NCBI GenBank assembly: GCA_038131695.1
Contig: JAYPQA010000020.1
Span: 1 to 64,000, forward strand
Direction of reading: 5' to 3'
DNA length: 64,000 nucleotides
Origin: JADHLK01 sp038131695
GTDB lineage: Bacteria > Pseudomonadota > Alphaproteobacteria > Puniceispirillales > Puniceispirillaceae
Notes under the pieces: generated by a model
The model's input: the letters and a program-made list of their open reading frames with translations, nothing else
What the model was told of the DNA's origin: nothing
Databases searched by the model: none
Shown: positions 18,347 to 27,652 of the stretch, in pieces
How the letters are laid out: each line of letters starts with the position of its first letter
Numbering within the stretch: the stretch's first letter is position 1
Program-made: the position numbers and the translations under genes

Positions 18347-19066
18347 ATGAATATTCTTGTTGTTGAAGATGATCCGATTATGGCTGATGCGCTCAGCATC
18401 ACCTTAAGCCAGTCTGGCTATTTCAGTGTGCTGGCCACCAGTATTGAACACGCGCTCAATGAGATGCAGCATAATAACATTGACGGGGTTTTGCTGGATT
18501 TGAACCTGCCGGACGGGGATGGCACGCGCCTGGCCCGGCTGATCCGCAAGAACCATGTGCCGGTGCCTATATTGGTTGTCTCCGGCAATAATACGGTGGA
18601 TGACCGCATCGCGGCGCTGGGGGCCGGGGCAGATGGCTATCTGACCAAGCCGTTTGACCGCTATGAGCTGCTCGCCCATCTGGAGGCTATCCTGCGCCGC
18701 ACGCATGGCCATGCCTCCGCCCAGATACGGGCGGGCAATATGATGATCGACCTGAACAAGAATCACGCCACGATTGATGACAAGCCGGTCAATCTGACCC
18801 AAAAGGAATATCAGATTCTGCATCTTCTGGGGATGCGCAAGGGCGCTATCCTGTCCAAGGAGGTGTTTTTGGGCCATCTCTATGGCGGCATTGATGAGCC
18901 GGAATCAAAAATCATTGATGTCTTTATGTGCAAATTGCTCCGCAAGCTGGAAAAGTCCGGGCTGGCCAGGGCCCATATCCAGACCGTCTGGGGCCAGGGC
19001 TATGTGCTGCGCGATGATGAAATGGATCAGGCCCCCAGCCTGATGCCGCAACAGGCCTCTGCCTGA
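18347..19066 (+). CDS. ctrA: Cell-cycle response regulator CtrA
   Basis: OmpR-type response regulator of 239 residues that in Caulobacter controls division, flagellum and replication genes. The receiver domain has the acidic pocket (VVEDD), the phospho-acceptor Asp in LLDLNLPDGDG near residue 51, and the lysine in TKPF near 101. The DNA-binding domain matches CtrA closely: LTQKEYQILHLLGMRKG, then HLYGGIDEPESKIIDVFMCK, then VWGQGYVLRD. This HLYGG-DEPE-KIIDVF signature separates CtrA from other OmpR-type regulators. AAAGGAG precedes the ATG. The C-terminus adds about 17 residues after the winged helix. Monocistronic, with a strong terminator. Confidence 0.93.
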   Translation: MNILVVEDDPIMADALSITLSQSGYFSVLATSIEHALNEMQHNNIDGVLLDLNLPDGDGTRLARLIRKNHVPVPILVVSGNNTVDDRIAALGAGADGYLTKPFDRYELLAHLEAILRRTHGHASAQIRAGNMMIDLNKNHATIDDKPVNLTQKEYQILHLLGMRKGAILSKEVFLGHLYGGIDEPESKIIDVFMCKLLRKLEKSGLARAHIQTVWGQGYVLRDDEMDQAPSLMPQQASA

Positions 19067-19096
19067 CCGCCTGACAAAAGGCTGCACCTATAAGGG

Positions 19097-19136
19097 CCGG
19101 CTGGCTTGGACATCGCGTCTGCCAGCCGGTTTTTTC
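19097..19136 (+). terminator. Rho-independent terminator of ctrA
   Basis: CCGGCTGGC (19097-19105) pairs perfectly with GCCAGCCGG (19121-19129), followed by six T residues. Confidence 0.88.
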
Positions 19137-19218
19137 GGCCTTCTGGCTGGCCAGGGCTGGCGGGTTCTGTCTATGATAGAGGCTGGGATAGAGGCTGGAA
19201 GGGGCAAAAGATAGTGTG

Positions 19219-19410
19219 ATGACCGAAAAAATCCTGCTTGATTTCGTGCTGGGCGATTTTGTCCGCCACCCGCAAAAACCGGAATGGGGGATCGGCCAGA
19301 TCCAGTCTGTGGACCGGGCGCGGGTTACCGTCACATTCGAACATGGCGGCAAGCAGCTGATCAATGCGGCCCTTATCCAGCTGCAGCCTGTCGGTGAGAG
19401 GATAAAATAG
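19219..19410 (+). CDS. DUF3553 family small protein
   Basis: A 63-residue protein resembling the DUF3553 family: FVRHPQKPEWGIGQIQSVDRARVTVTFEHGGKQLI. The pattern of a short SH3-like beta barrel (PEWGIGQI, VTVTFEHGGK) recalls CarD/KOW-like folds, but no function is established. It starts at GTG 19216 or ATG 19219 after AAGGGG. It lies 127 bp before the formate dehydrogenase genes on the same strand; whether it belongs to that operon is unclear. Confidence 0.7.
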   Translation: MTEKILLDFVLGDFVRHPQKPEWGIGQIQSVDRARVTVTFEHGGKQLINAALIQLQPVGERIK

Positions 19411-19537
19411 GCCAGAAAAACCACATCAAATCTGACAAGCCTGTTGTTTCTGTTGGAGGCGAGCGATAAGCTCTGGAGTGTTTTTTGGGGAACGGACAGG
19501 CGAAAAACCCGTCCGGCAAATTTTTCTGGAGCAAGCC

Positions 19538-21280
19538 ATGGCAGCGGGCCATCAAAATGAGCAAACCGGCACAGCCTGGCAGCAGGCGGGGGCCCGGTCC
19601 GGCAAAAGCGGACGCAAGCCGAGAGGCGGGCCAAAGGGCCGTCAGGTAACAGCCACCGCGCTGGCTGAGATTTCGGCGCTGCTGGACGGCCAGAGCCTGC
19701 AACGCGATGAGCTGATAGAATATCTGCATCTGATTCAGGATAGCCAGGGCTGCCTGTCCGCTGCCCATCTGGCGGCCCTCGCCCAGCTGATGCGCCTGCC
19801 AATGGCTGAGATATGGGAAGTCGCCAGTTTTTATGACCATTTTGATCTGATCAAGGAAGGTGAGACCCCGCCGCCGCCGCGCACGATACGGGTGTGCAGC
19901 TCGCTATCCTGTATGCTGGCCGGATCAGAAAAATTGCTGGCGGATTTGCAAGCAGAGGCGGGGGACCAGGTGCGCTATATCGCAGCCCCCTGTCTAGGAG
20001 CCTGTGATCAGGCCCCGGCTGCCGCAGATGGTCACCAGCTGATTGGGCGGGCCGACAAAAAAGGTCTGCAAAAGACAGCTGCCGGGGCAAAAGAACCTCT
20101 CCAGCTGCCGGACTATACCGGGCTGGACGCCTATCTTGCTGCGGGCGGCTATCAGATATTGCAGCAGCTGAAAGCTGGCAAACTGGCGGATACAGATGCG
20201 CTGGAGAGCTTGCAGGCAGCCGCCTTGCGCGGGCTGGGCGGGGCCGGTTTTCCGACCGGGCGGAAATGGTCGATTGTCAAAAGCCAGCCCGGCCCCCGGC
20301 TGATGGCGGTCAATGGGGATGAGGGCGAGCCCGGCACCTTCAAGGATCGCCATTATCTCAGCACCGACCCGCACCGGATGATTGAGGGTATGCTGATAGC
20401 GGCCCAGATTGTCGGGATTGAGCGCTGCTATATCTATATGCGTGATGAATATCCGGAAATTATCGCGCTGTTGCGGGCGGAGCTGGCAAAGCTGGCAGAG
20501 ACCGATTTGGCAGATCATACGCAAATTATCCTGCGCCGCGGGGCCGGAGCCTATATTTGCGGCGAGGAATCAGCCATGATCGAATCGATTGAGGGCAAGC
20601 GCGGCCTGCCCCGCCATCGCCCGCCCTATGTTGCTGAGCGCGGCCTGTTTGACCGCCCGACATTGGTGAATAATGTGGAAACGCTCTATTGGGTGCGCGA
20701 TATTCTGGAAAATGGGGCGGGCTGGTTCAATGATCAGGGCCTGCCAGACCATCCGGGCTTTCGGACCTATTCTGTCTCCGGGCGGGTGGCCCGCCCGGGG
20801 CTGGTGCGCTGTGCGGCTGGCAGCACCGCCGCTGAGCTGATAGAGGCGTGCGGCGGCATGGCAGAGGGGCATCAGTTCAAGGGCTATCTGCCCGGCGGGG
20901 CTTCTGGTGGTATTCTGCCCGCCAGCAAGGCGGATTTGCCGCTGGATTTTGGCGGGCCGCTGGCTGAGGAAGGCTGTTTTGTCGGCTCGCACGCGGTGGT
21001 GATTCTGTCCGATCAGGATAATATCTGGCAGGCGGCCAGCAATTTGATGCAGTTTTTTGCCCATGAAAGCTGCGGGCAATGCACCCCCTGCCGCAATGGC
21101 ACGGACAAGGCGGTGGAGATGATGGCTGCCGAGGAAGCGGATACCGCCCTGTTGACCGAATTATCAGCCGTCATGGCTGATGCCAGTATTTGCGGGCTGG
21201 GTCAGGCGGCCGCCAATCCGCTGATGACGGCGATGCGCTATTTTCCAGAAGATGTGCCAGTAAAAGGGAAGCAGAAATGA
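19538..21280 (+). CDS. fdsB: NAD-dependent formate dehydrogenase, fused gamma-beta subunit (FdsG-FdsB)
   Basis: Electron-transfer subunit carrying electrons from FdsA to NAD. The first ~170 residues are NuoE-like with a 2Fe-2S site (CSSLSC and CLGAC). The rest is NuoF-like with the NAD/FMN-binding region (RGLGGAGFPTGRKWS, GDEGEPGTFKDR) and a 4Fe-4S motif (CGQCTPCRNGT). In many bacteria these are separate fdsG and fdsB genes; here they form one 580-residue chain. The N-terminus has a basic Gly/Arg/Lys-rich lead. The ATG at 19538 has GGAG six bases upstream and is preferred to a GTG at 19478. Its stop overlaps the start of fdsA (ATGA). Confidence 0.93.
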   Translation: MAAGHQNEQTGTAWQQAGARSGKSGRKPRGGPKGRQVTATALAEISALLDGQSLQRDELIEYLHLIQDSQGCLSAAHLAALAQLMRLPMAEIWEVASFYDHFDLIKEGETPPPPRTIRVCSSLSCMLAGSEKLLADLQAEAGDQVRYIAAPCLGACDQAPAAADGHQLIGRADKKGLQKTAAGAKEPLQLPDYTGLDAYLAAGGYQILQQLKAGKLADTDALESLQAAALRGLGGAGFPTGRKWSIVKSQPGPRLMAVNGDEGEPGTFKDRHYLSTDPHRMIEGMLIAAQIVGIERCYIYMRDEYPEIIALLRAELAKLAETDLADHTQIILRRGAGAYICGEESAMIESIEGKRGLPRHRPPYVAERGLFDRPTLVNNVETLYWVRDILENGAGWFNDQGLPDHPGFRTYSVSGRVARPGLVRCAAGSTAAELIEACGGMAEGHQFKGYLPGGASGGILPASKADLPLDFGGPLAEEGCFVGSHAVVILSDQDNIWQAASNLMQFFAHESCGQCTPCRNGTDKAVEMMAAEEADTALLTELSAVMADASICGLGQAAANPLMTAMRYFPEDVPVKGKQK

Positions 21281-24051
21281 GCGCACATAAATCCCCCCGA
21301 AAGACGCTGCAGATAACCCTTGATGGCCAGCAGACAGAAGTTCAGGAAGGCCAGACAATCTGGCAGGCTGCACGGGACAAGGGCACACAAATTCCGCATC
21401 TGTGCTGGAAAGATGCGCCGGGCTACCGGGCCGACGGAAATTGCCGCGCCTGTATGGTGGAAATAGAGGGGGAGCGGGTGCTGGCCGCCTCTTGCCAGCG
21501 TCAGGTCAGCGAGGGGATGGTCGTGCATACGGCCAGCCAGCGGGCCGAGACAGCGCGCAAGATGGTGATGGAATTGCTGATCGCGGATCAGCCAGGCCGT
21601 GATGAGGCGCATGATCCGGTTGCCCCCTTATGGCAATTTGCCGAAAGTCAGGAGACTGAGACCAGCCGCTTTCCAGCCCGCAGCCAGGCGGCCCCGGACA
21701 GCAGCCATCCGGCGATTGCTGTCAATATGGATGCCTGTATCCAGTGCGGGCTGTGCGTGCGCGCCTGCCGCGAGGTTCAGGTCAATGATGTGATCGGGCT
21801 GGCCGGGCGCGGGGCAGATGCCCATATCGTCTTTGATTTCGGCGATGATATGGGCGCGTCAACCTGTGTTGGCTGCGGGGAATGTGTGCAGGCCTGCCCG
21901 ACCGGGGCGCTGATGCCGAAAACCTTGCTGGATGAGGGGCAAAAGCTGGCCATCACGCCGGATCGCCAGGTCAGTTCAGTCTGTCCCTATTGCGGGGTGG
22001 GCTGCCAGCTCACTTTTCAGGTAAAGGATGAAAAAATTGTTGCGGTCTCCGGCCGGCCCGGCCCGGCAAACCAGTCCCGCCTCTGCGTGAAGGGGCGCTA
22101 TGGCTTTGACTATATCCATAATCCGCACCGCCTGACCCAGCCTTTGATTCGGCGCGAGGATGTGCCCAAATCAGCCTCCCTACCCTTTGATCCGGCCAAT
22201 CCGCTGACCCATTTCCGGCCGGCCAGCTGGGAAGAGGCGCTGGAGCTGGCGGCAGGCGGGCTCAACCAAATCAAGGCAGAGCATGGCCCCGCCGCCCTGT
22301 CCGGCTTTGGTTCGGCCAAGGGCAGCAATGAAGAGGCCTATCTGGTGCAAAAGCTGGTGCGCACGGGTTTTGCGACCAATAATGTCGATCATTGCACGCG
22401 CCTGTGTCATGCCTCTTCTGTGGCCGCCTTGCTGGAAAATATCGGCTCCGGGGCTGTGACCGCCTCCTTCTCGCAATGCCAATATTCAGATGCGATTATC
22501 GTTATCGGGGCCAATCCCAGCGTCAACCATCCGGTGGCCGCCAGCTTTATCAAGAATGCGGCGGTTGGCGGGGCTGATCTGTTTGTGCTGGATCCGCGCG
22601 GCCAGGCGCTGGACCGCTATGCCAGCGAATCGCTGAATTTCACGCCGGGCAGCGATGTCGCCCTGCTGAATGCGATGATCCATGTGATCATTGCTGAACA
22701 GCTCTATGATGCGGCGTATGTTGCCAGCCATACAGAAGGGTTTGAGGCGCTGAAAAGCCGCACAGAAGCGGCCAGCCCGGAGGCGATGAGCCCGATTTGC
22801 GGCATTGCCCCGGACCGCATCCGCAAGGTGGCCCGCAGCTTTGCCAGAGCGCAGGCTGGCATGATTTTCTGGGGCATGGGCGTATCCCAGCACACGCACG
22901 GCACAGATAATGCGCGCTGTCTTATCTCGCTGGCGCTGCTGACCGGCAATGTCGGCAAGCCGGGGGCGGGCCTGCATCCGCTGCGCGGCCAGAATAATGT
23001 GCAAGGGGCCTCGGATGCCGGGCTGATCCCGATGTTTTTCCCGGACTACCAGGCGGTTGATGACCCGGAAATCCGCAGCAAATATGAAAATGTCTGGGGC
23101 CATAAGCTGGACCCGGCCAAGGGGCTGACAGTGGTGGAGATTACCCATGCCGCCTATGAAGGGCGTATCAGGGGAATGTATATTATGGGCGAAAACCCGG
23201 CCATGTCTGACCCGGATCAAAATCATGCCCGGGCAGCGCTGGCACGGCTGGAGCATTTGGTGGTGCAGGATATTTTCCTGACTGAGACAGCCGCCTTTGC
23301 CGATGTGGTTTTGCCTGCTTCTGCCTTTCCGGAAAAGGACGGAACCGTGACCAACACTGACCGGCGCGTGCAGATGGGCCGGCAAGCGATAGACCCGCCG
23401 GGTGACGCCCGGCAGGATTGGTGGATAATTCAGGAATTGGCCAATCGTATGGGGCTCGGCTGGAGCTACAGCCATCCGCGTGATGTGTTTGCTGAAATGC
23501 GCCTGGTCATGCCCTCTTTGACCGGTATCACCTGGGATCGGCTGGAGCGGGAAGATGCGGTTACCTATCCTTGTGCGGATGAGCAAAGCAGCGGCCAGGA
23601 TATTATCTTTGCTGACAGCTTTCCAACGGCCAGTGGCAAGGGCCGGATGACCCCGGCAGATGTGCTGCCGCCAGATGAAATACCGGATGCAGACTATCCG
23701 CTGGTTCTGTCCACAGGCCGGCTGCTGGAACATTGGCATACCGGCTCCATGACCCGCCGCTCAACGGTGCTGGACGCGCTGGAGCCTGCCGCAGAGGTCC
23801 ATGTCAGCGCGGCTGATCTGGCAGCCATGCAGGCACAGGCTGGCGACCGGCTGGAGGTGGTGACCCGCCGCGGCAGCATAGAGCTGGCCGCGCGGCTGGA
23901 CCCGAATCTGCCTGCGGGCATGATTTTTGTGCCGTTCTGTTTCTGGGAGGCTCCGGCCAATATGCTGACCAACCCGGCCCTTGACCCCTATGGCAAGATA
24001 CCGGAGCTGAAATTTGCGGCGGCCCGTCTGGCCCGTGCAGGACAGGCGTGA
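21277..24051 (+). CDS. fdsA: NAD-dependent formate dehydrogenase alpha subunit (molybdenum/tungsten)
   Basis: Catalytic subunit that oxidises formate to CO2, 924 residues. In order: a plant-type 2Fe-2S domain (LCWKDAPGY, CRACMVEIEG), two 4Fe-4S ferredoxin clusters (CIQCGLCVRAC, CVGCGECVQACPTG), the Mo/W-bisMGD domain with its own 4Fe-4S site (CPYCGVGC), and the active-site segment DHCTRLCHASS. The metal ligand is cysteine, not selenocysteine. A C-terminal molydopterin-dinucleotide domain (LSTGRLLEHWHTGSMTRR) closes the protein. No fdsD follows; the maturation genes fdhD and mobA lie about 10 kb away. Soluble cytoplasmic enzyme, probably for C1 oxidation and NADH supply. Confidence 0.95.
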   Translation: MSAHKSPRKTLQITLDGQQTEVQEGQTIWQAARDKGTQIPHLCWKDAPGYRADGNCRACMVEIEGERVLAASCQRQVSEGMVVHTASQRAETARKMVMELLIADQPGRDEAHDPVAPLWQFAESQETETSRFPARSQAAPDSSHPAIAVNMDACIQCGLCVRACREVQVNDVIGLAGRGADAHIVFDFGDDMGASTCVGCGECVQACPTGALMPKTLLDEGQKLAITPDRQVSSVCPYCGVGCQLTFQVKDEKIVAVSGRPGPANQSRLCVKGRYGFDYIHNPHRLTQPLIRREDVPKSASLPFDPANPLTHFRPASWEEALELAAGGLNQIKAEHGPAALSGFGSAKGSNEEAYLVQKLVRTGFATNNVDHCTRLCHASSVAALLENIGSGAVTASFSQCQYSDAIIVIGANPSVNHPVAASFIKNAAVGGADLFVLDPRGQALDRYASESLNFTPGSDVALLNAMIHVIIAEQLYDAAYVASHTEGFEALKSRTEAASPEAMSPICGIAPDRIRKVARSFARAQAGMIFWGMGVSQHTHGTDNARCLISLALLTGNVGKPGAGLHPLRGQNNVQGASDAGLIPMFFPDYQAVDDPEIRSKYENVWGHKLDPAKGLTVVEITHAAYEGRIRGMYIMGENPAMSDPDQNHARAALARLEHLVVQDIFLTETAAFADVVLPASAFPEKDGTVTNTDRRVQMGRQAIDPPGDARQDWWIIQELANRMGLGWSYSHPRDVFAEMRLVMPSLTGITWDRLEREDAVTYPCADEQSSGQDIIFADSFPTASGKGRMTPADVLPPDEIPDADYPLVLSTGRLLEHWHTGSMTRRSTVLDALEPAAEVHVSAADLAAMQAQAGDRLEVVTRRGSIELAARLDPNLPAGMIFVPFCFWEAPANMLTNPALDPYGKIPELKFAAARLARAGQA

Positions 24052-24107
24052 AACAGTGATTTAACACGCTTCTTTTTGCCACAGGTGAAAAGACAGGTGG
24101 TTTCGGC

Positions 24108-24115
24108 TATAAAAT
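24108..24115 (+). promoter_or_regulatory. Possible -10 element before hemA
   Basis: TATAAAAT in the 137-bp gap between fdsA and hemA. No good -35 at 16-18 bp was seen, so this is only suggestive. Confidence 0.25.
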
Positions 24116-24188
24116 GGTCTAGGTTATTTGTTGGATGGGTCGCATCCCGGCACTCTGCCGTGATGCGGGCCTGCAAGAACAAATCCGG

Positions 24189-25442
24189 ATGTGGAGCAAC
24201 CCTTTGGATTACAACGCGCTGTTTCAGCAGCAGGTGGAACGCCTGCACAATGAAAATCGCTACCGCTATTTTGTAGAGCTGGAGCGCAAGACCGGCGCGC
24301 ATCCGCACGCTGTCTGGCACGCTGAGGGCGGGCCGCGTGATGTGATTATCTGGTGTTCCAATGATTATCTGGGCATGGGCCAGCACGCCAACAGCATCGC
24401 GGCCATGGCCGGGGCGGTTCAGCAACAGGGCACCGGGGCAGGCGGCACGCGCAATATTTCCGGCACCAGCCATGCGATAGCTGAGCTGGAGGCAGAGCTG
24501 GCCAGCCTGCATGAAAAAGAACGCGCCCTTGTTTTCACCTCCGGCTATGTCGCCAATGAAGCCAGTATCAGCGCGCTGACCGCCTTGCTGGACAATCCGG
24601 TGCTGCTGTCTGATTCGATGAACCATGCCTCTATCATCTCCGGCATTCGCCATGGGCGCGGCGAAAAGGCAATTTTCCGGCATAATGATTTGGCCCATCT
24701 GGAATCGCTGCTGCAGGAACTGCCCAAAGAGCGGCACAAGATCATCATTTTTGAATCTGTCTATTCGATGGATGGGGATATTTCACCTATCGCCGAGATT
24801 GCCGATCTGGCCCGCAAATATAACGCGCTGACCTATCTGGATGAGGTGCACGCGGTCGGCATGTATGGCGATGAGGGCGGCGGCGTCGCCCAGCGCGACG
24901 GGGTGGCGGATCAGATTGATGTGATTCAGGGCACGCTTGGCAAGGCATTCGGCACGATGGGCGGCTATATTGCAGCAACAGATGCGATTGTCGATTCGAT
25001 TCGCGGCTATGGGTCGGGCTTTATCTTCACTACGGCCATGCCGCCTGCGCTGGCTTGCGGGGCGCTGGCCTCGGTGCGCTATCTGCGCCAGTCAGGCCAG
25101 GAGCGCGCCGCCCAGCAACGCCAGGCTGCCCGGCTGAAACAGCGGCTGGCAGATTGGAGCTTGCCTGCCATGCCGTCGGTGACCCATATCGTGCCGGTGA
25201 TGGTCGGCGATGCAGCCAAATGTTCAGAAATCAGCTGGACGCTGCTGCAGGATCACGGCCTGTATATCCAGCCGATTAACTATCCAACCGTGCCAAAGGG
25301 AACCGAGCGGCTGCGCATCACCCCCGGCCCCTGCCATGATGATGCGATGATCGACCATCTGGTCGCCGCGCTGGCTGATGTGTTTGACAAGGTGCGCCCG
25401 CCCAGCTATGTCCCGCGCTCTGGCAACAAGGCCACTGGCTAA
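24189..25442 (+). CDS. hemA: 5-aminolevulinate synthase
   Basis: PLP enzyme that condenses glycine and succinyl-CoA to 5-aminolevulinate, the first step of heme synthesis by the C4 route typical of Alphaproteobacteria. Characteristic segments are WCSNDYLGMG, SGYVANEASI, the PLP lysine in GTLGKAFGTMGGY and the C-terminal INYPTVPKGTERLRITPGP. It has 417 residues from the ATG at 24189, which agrees with family starts (DYNALFQQQVERLHNENRYR). An ATG at 24135 would add 18 unrelated residues; neither start has a clear ribosome site. Pairs with hemH 18 bp downstream. Confidence 0.96.
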   Translation: MWSNPLDYNALFQQQVERLHNENRYRYFVELERKTGAHPHAVWHAEGGPRDVIIWCSNDYLGMGQHANSIAAMAGAVQQQGTGAGGTRNISGTSHAIAELEAELASLHEKERALVFTSGYVANEASISALTALLDNPVLLSDSMNHASIISGIRHGRGEKAIFRHNDLAHLESLLQELPKERHKIIIFESVYSMDGDISPIAEIADLARKYNALTYLDEVHAVGMYGDEGGGVAQRDGVADQIDVIQGTLGKAFGTMGGYIAATDAIVDSIRGYGSGFIFTTAMPPALACGALASVRYLRQSGQERAAQQRQAARLKQRLADWSLPAMPSVTHIVPVMVGDAAKCSEISWTLLQDHGLYIQPINYPTVPKGTERLRITPGPCHDDAMIDHLVAALADVFDKVRPPSYVPRSGNKATG

Positions 25443-25460
25443 AGCAGGCAGAGCAAGCAA

Positions 25461-26507
25461 ATGTCCGTGAAATCGCGCCCGTCTGACCATCCGAACTGGC
25501 CCGACCATGCAAAAACCGGGCTGCTGCTGGTCAATCTTGGCACGCCGGATGCGACGGACAAGACCTCCATGCGGCGCTATCTGAAACAGTTTTTGTCAGA
25601 CCGGCGGGTGGTAGAGGCCCCGCGCCTGCTCTGGTGGCTGGTGCTGAACGGTATTATCCTGAATGTCCGGCCCGCCAAATCCGGGGCGGCCTATGATAAA
25701 ATCTGGATGCAGGACAGCCCGGATGGCAGCCCGCTGCGCCATTATACCCGTCTGCAAGCCGAAAAGCTGGCGGCGAAAATCGGCAGCCGCGAGGATTTGA
25801 TGGTCGATTGGGCAATGCGCTATGGCAAGCCATCGATAGAGGAGCGGCTGGACCGGCTCTGGCAGGCTGGCTGTAACCGCATTGTCATGCTGCCGCTCTA
25901 TCCGCAATATGCCGCCTCAACCACCGCCACGGTGAATGATGAGCTGTTCAGATGGGCTTTGCAAAAACGCTGGCAGCCTGCGGTTCGCACCGTGCCGCCC
26001 TGGCATGATCACCCGGCCTATATTGATGCCTTGGCCAGCTCTTTTGCCGATTATTACAAGGGCCGCGCCCTGCCAGAGCAGCTGATGGTTTCCTTTCACG
26101 GAATTCCGCAACGCTATTTTGTCCAGGGCGACCCCTATCATTGCCATTGCATGAAAACCGCCCGCTTGCTGCGCGAAAAGCTGGATTGGCCAAAAGACCG
26201 GTTCCATGTCAGCTTTCAGTCGCGCTTTGGGCGCGAGCCGTGGCTGCAGCCCTATACAGATGAAACGCTGGAGGCGCTGGGGGCAGCCGGCACCAAGAGC
26301 CTGGCGCTGATGGCCCCGGGCTTTGCCGCAGATTGCCTGGAAACGCTGGAGGAGCTGGCGATGGAAGGCAAGCAAAGCTTTCAGGAGGCGGGCGGCGGCG
26401 CATTTGACTATATTCCCTGCCTGAATGACAGCGTGCCGGGGATGCGCCTTATTGAGCAGCTGGCCGCAGAAAACCTGTCCGGCTGGGTGACTATTCAGGA
26501 AAAATAA
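25461..26507 (+). CDS. hemH: Ferrochelatase
   Basis: Inserts Fe2+ into protoporphyrin IX, the last step of protoheme synthesis. Conserved elements are LLVNLGTPD, FLSDRRVVE, YPQYAASTTATV, the catalytic histidine in SFHGIPQRYF and the acidic stretch at ETLEELAMEG. CHCMKT is also present; whether it is a 2Fe-2S ligand site is not clear. The 348-residue length is usual. With hemA it forms an operon holding both ends of the heme pathway. Confidence 0.96.
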   Translation: MSVKSRPSDHPNWPDHAKTGLLLVNLGTPDATDKTSMRRYLKQFLSDRRVVEAPRLLWWLVLNGIILNVRPAKSGAAYDKIWMQDSPDGSPLRHYTRLQAEKLAAKIGSREDLMVDWAMRYGKPSIEERLDRLWQAGCNRIVMLPLYPQYAASTTATVNDELFRWALQKRWQPAVRTVPPWHDHPAYIDALASSFADYYKGRALPEQLMVSFHGIPQRYFVQGDPYHCHCMKTARLLREKLDWPKDRFHVSFQSRFGREPWLQPYTDETLEALGAAGTKSLALMAPGFAADCLETLEELAMEGKQSFQEAGGGAFDYIPCLNDSVPGMRLIEQLAAENLSGWVTIQEK

Positions 26508-26648
26508 TCGCCTTATCTCTGCCAGCTATTTGCCAGATATCTGATAGACAAATGCCCGCAAGATCAGTAAGACATGACAACCACCGAGCCTGAAAGTGAC
26601 AACCACCCTTGCACCGGATTGGCTCAAACCCTGCCTGACAGGGGAAAC

Positions 26649-26722
26649 GCGGCTGTGGTGTAGTGGTAGCACAAGAGCCTTCCAAGCTCTTAGGGCCAGT
26701 TCGAGTCTGGTCAGCCGCTCCA
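26649..26722 (+). tRNA. tRNA-Gly(TCC)
   Basis: A 7-bp acceptor stem (26649-26655 with 26712-26718), D arm with GGTAGC, anticodon loop CTTCCAA with anticodon TCC at 26681-26683, a GTTCGAGTC T arm and an encoded CCA (26720-26722). Confidence 0.96.
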
Positions 26723-26866
26723 ATTCTTTTCAAACTCCCGGCAAACCGGCCTGTGGCGAGCATGGGACAGGCAGGCTGGCACAGCCCTTGCATCACCGGG
26801 TTCGGCCCCGCTGCAGGGGCCAGCAGCAACGAATAACAGGCGATTAGGGTTAAGAGAATAGCTGGG

Positions 26867-27436
26867 ATGAAGGGTTTATTGGCAAAAATTCTGCTCTATG
26901 GCGGGCCGGGACTGCTGGTGGTCGGCGTGTTTGTGGTTTTGCAGGGCCTGTTTGGCCCGGAGCCGCCCAGCACTGAGGAGATAGAGCAATCTGTTGCCGA
27001 ACGCCGCTTCATGCAGCCGGATAATCTGGCCGAAATGACTGCCGACAATGCCAGTGAAAGCGCTGATAATGCCAGCGAGGAAGATAGCGCGGCCCTGTTG
27101 CCAACCAGCTGGCATTATTACAGCTTTATCGAAACCCTGACCAGCAATATGGCTGATACAGGCGCTTTTCTGAAGCTGGAAGTATCGCTGGCTGCGGATG
27201 TGGATGCGCTGACAGCGGAAGGGTTTATCGCCGATATGAACGATATGACCCCGGCGATGCGCTCAGCTATCTTGCTGCATCTGGGCGGCGTTACAAGAGA
27301 GCAGGCCGCCAGCCGCACAGGCCGCGAATTGCTGGCCGAGGAATTGCTGGCCGTGGTGAATGCGACGCTGGAAAAATTTGAATCTGACAGCCGCGTTGAT
27401 GCGGTCTATCTCACAGATCTGGCAGTGATCAATTAA
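26867..27436 (+). CDS. FliL-like membrane protein
   Basis: A 189-residue protein with one N-terminal membrane helix (GPGLLVVGVFVVLQGLF), an acidic linker with a repeated DNASE motif, and a C-terminal domain that looks like FliL: FLKLEVSLAADVD, then MRSAILLHLGGVT, GRELLAEELLAVVNATLE, and VDAVYLTDLAV. FliL associates with the flagellar stator and basal body. No other flagellar gene is in the window, so this is an isolated member that may serve flagella encoded elsewhere. It sits between tRNA-Gly and amtB. Assignment rests on pattern only. Confidence 0.65.
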   Translation: MKGLLAKILLYGGPGLLVVGVFVVLQGLFGPEPPSTEEIEQSVAERRFMQPDNLAEMTADNASESADNASEEDSAALLPTSWHYYSFIETLTSNMADTGAFLKLEVSLAADVDALTAEGFIADMNDMTPAMRSAILLHLGGVTREQAASRTGRELLAEELLAVVNATLEKFESDSRVDAVYLTDLAVIN

Positions 27437-27450
27437 AGAGACCATCTTTA

Positions 27451-27500
27451 TTGCATAATTTTTAGGCATTAATGGTTAATTCTGCCCTCAATTTATGCAA
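27451..27500. repeat. Inverted repeat upstream of amtB
   Basis: TTGCATAA (27451-27458) and TTATGCAA (27493-27500) are perfect 8-bp inverted repeats about 34 bp apart. They could be a regulator-binding pair; no sigma54 promoter or NtrC palindrome was recognised. Confidence 0.35.
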
Positions 27501-27652
27501 ACCCTCCCAAAAACCGGCTATGCGGCAAAAGCAGCTGGGCAAGCGGGCTGCGATCCCTATCGTGCAACCTGTCTGATTTTGAGCAAAACCGGCTGTTTGG
27601 GAACGCTGTTTCTGGCCAGCCTTAACCTGTTTGTTTTTTGGGAGAAAACAAG

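Noticed and set aside
22486..23739. 417-codon minus-strand frame inside fdsA
   Set aside because: Shadow of a strongly conserved gene; no ribosome site and no recognisable motif.
21277..24051. Selenocysteine formate dehydrogenase
   Set aside because: The metal-ligand position is an ordinary cysteine codon and there is no in-frame UGA.
26576..26607. Direct repeat GACAACCACC before tRNA-Gly as an attachment site
   Set aside because: Short, lies outside the tRNA, and there is no integrase or element boundary nearby.
27437..27652. Sigma54 promoter for amtB
   Set aside because: No convincing GG-N10-GC element at -24/-12 spacing was found.
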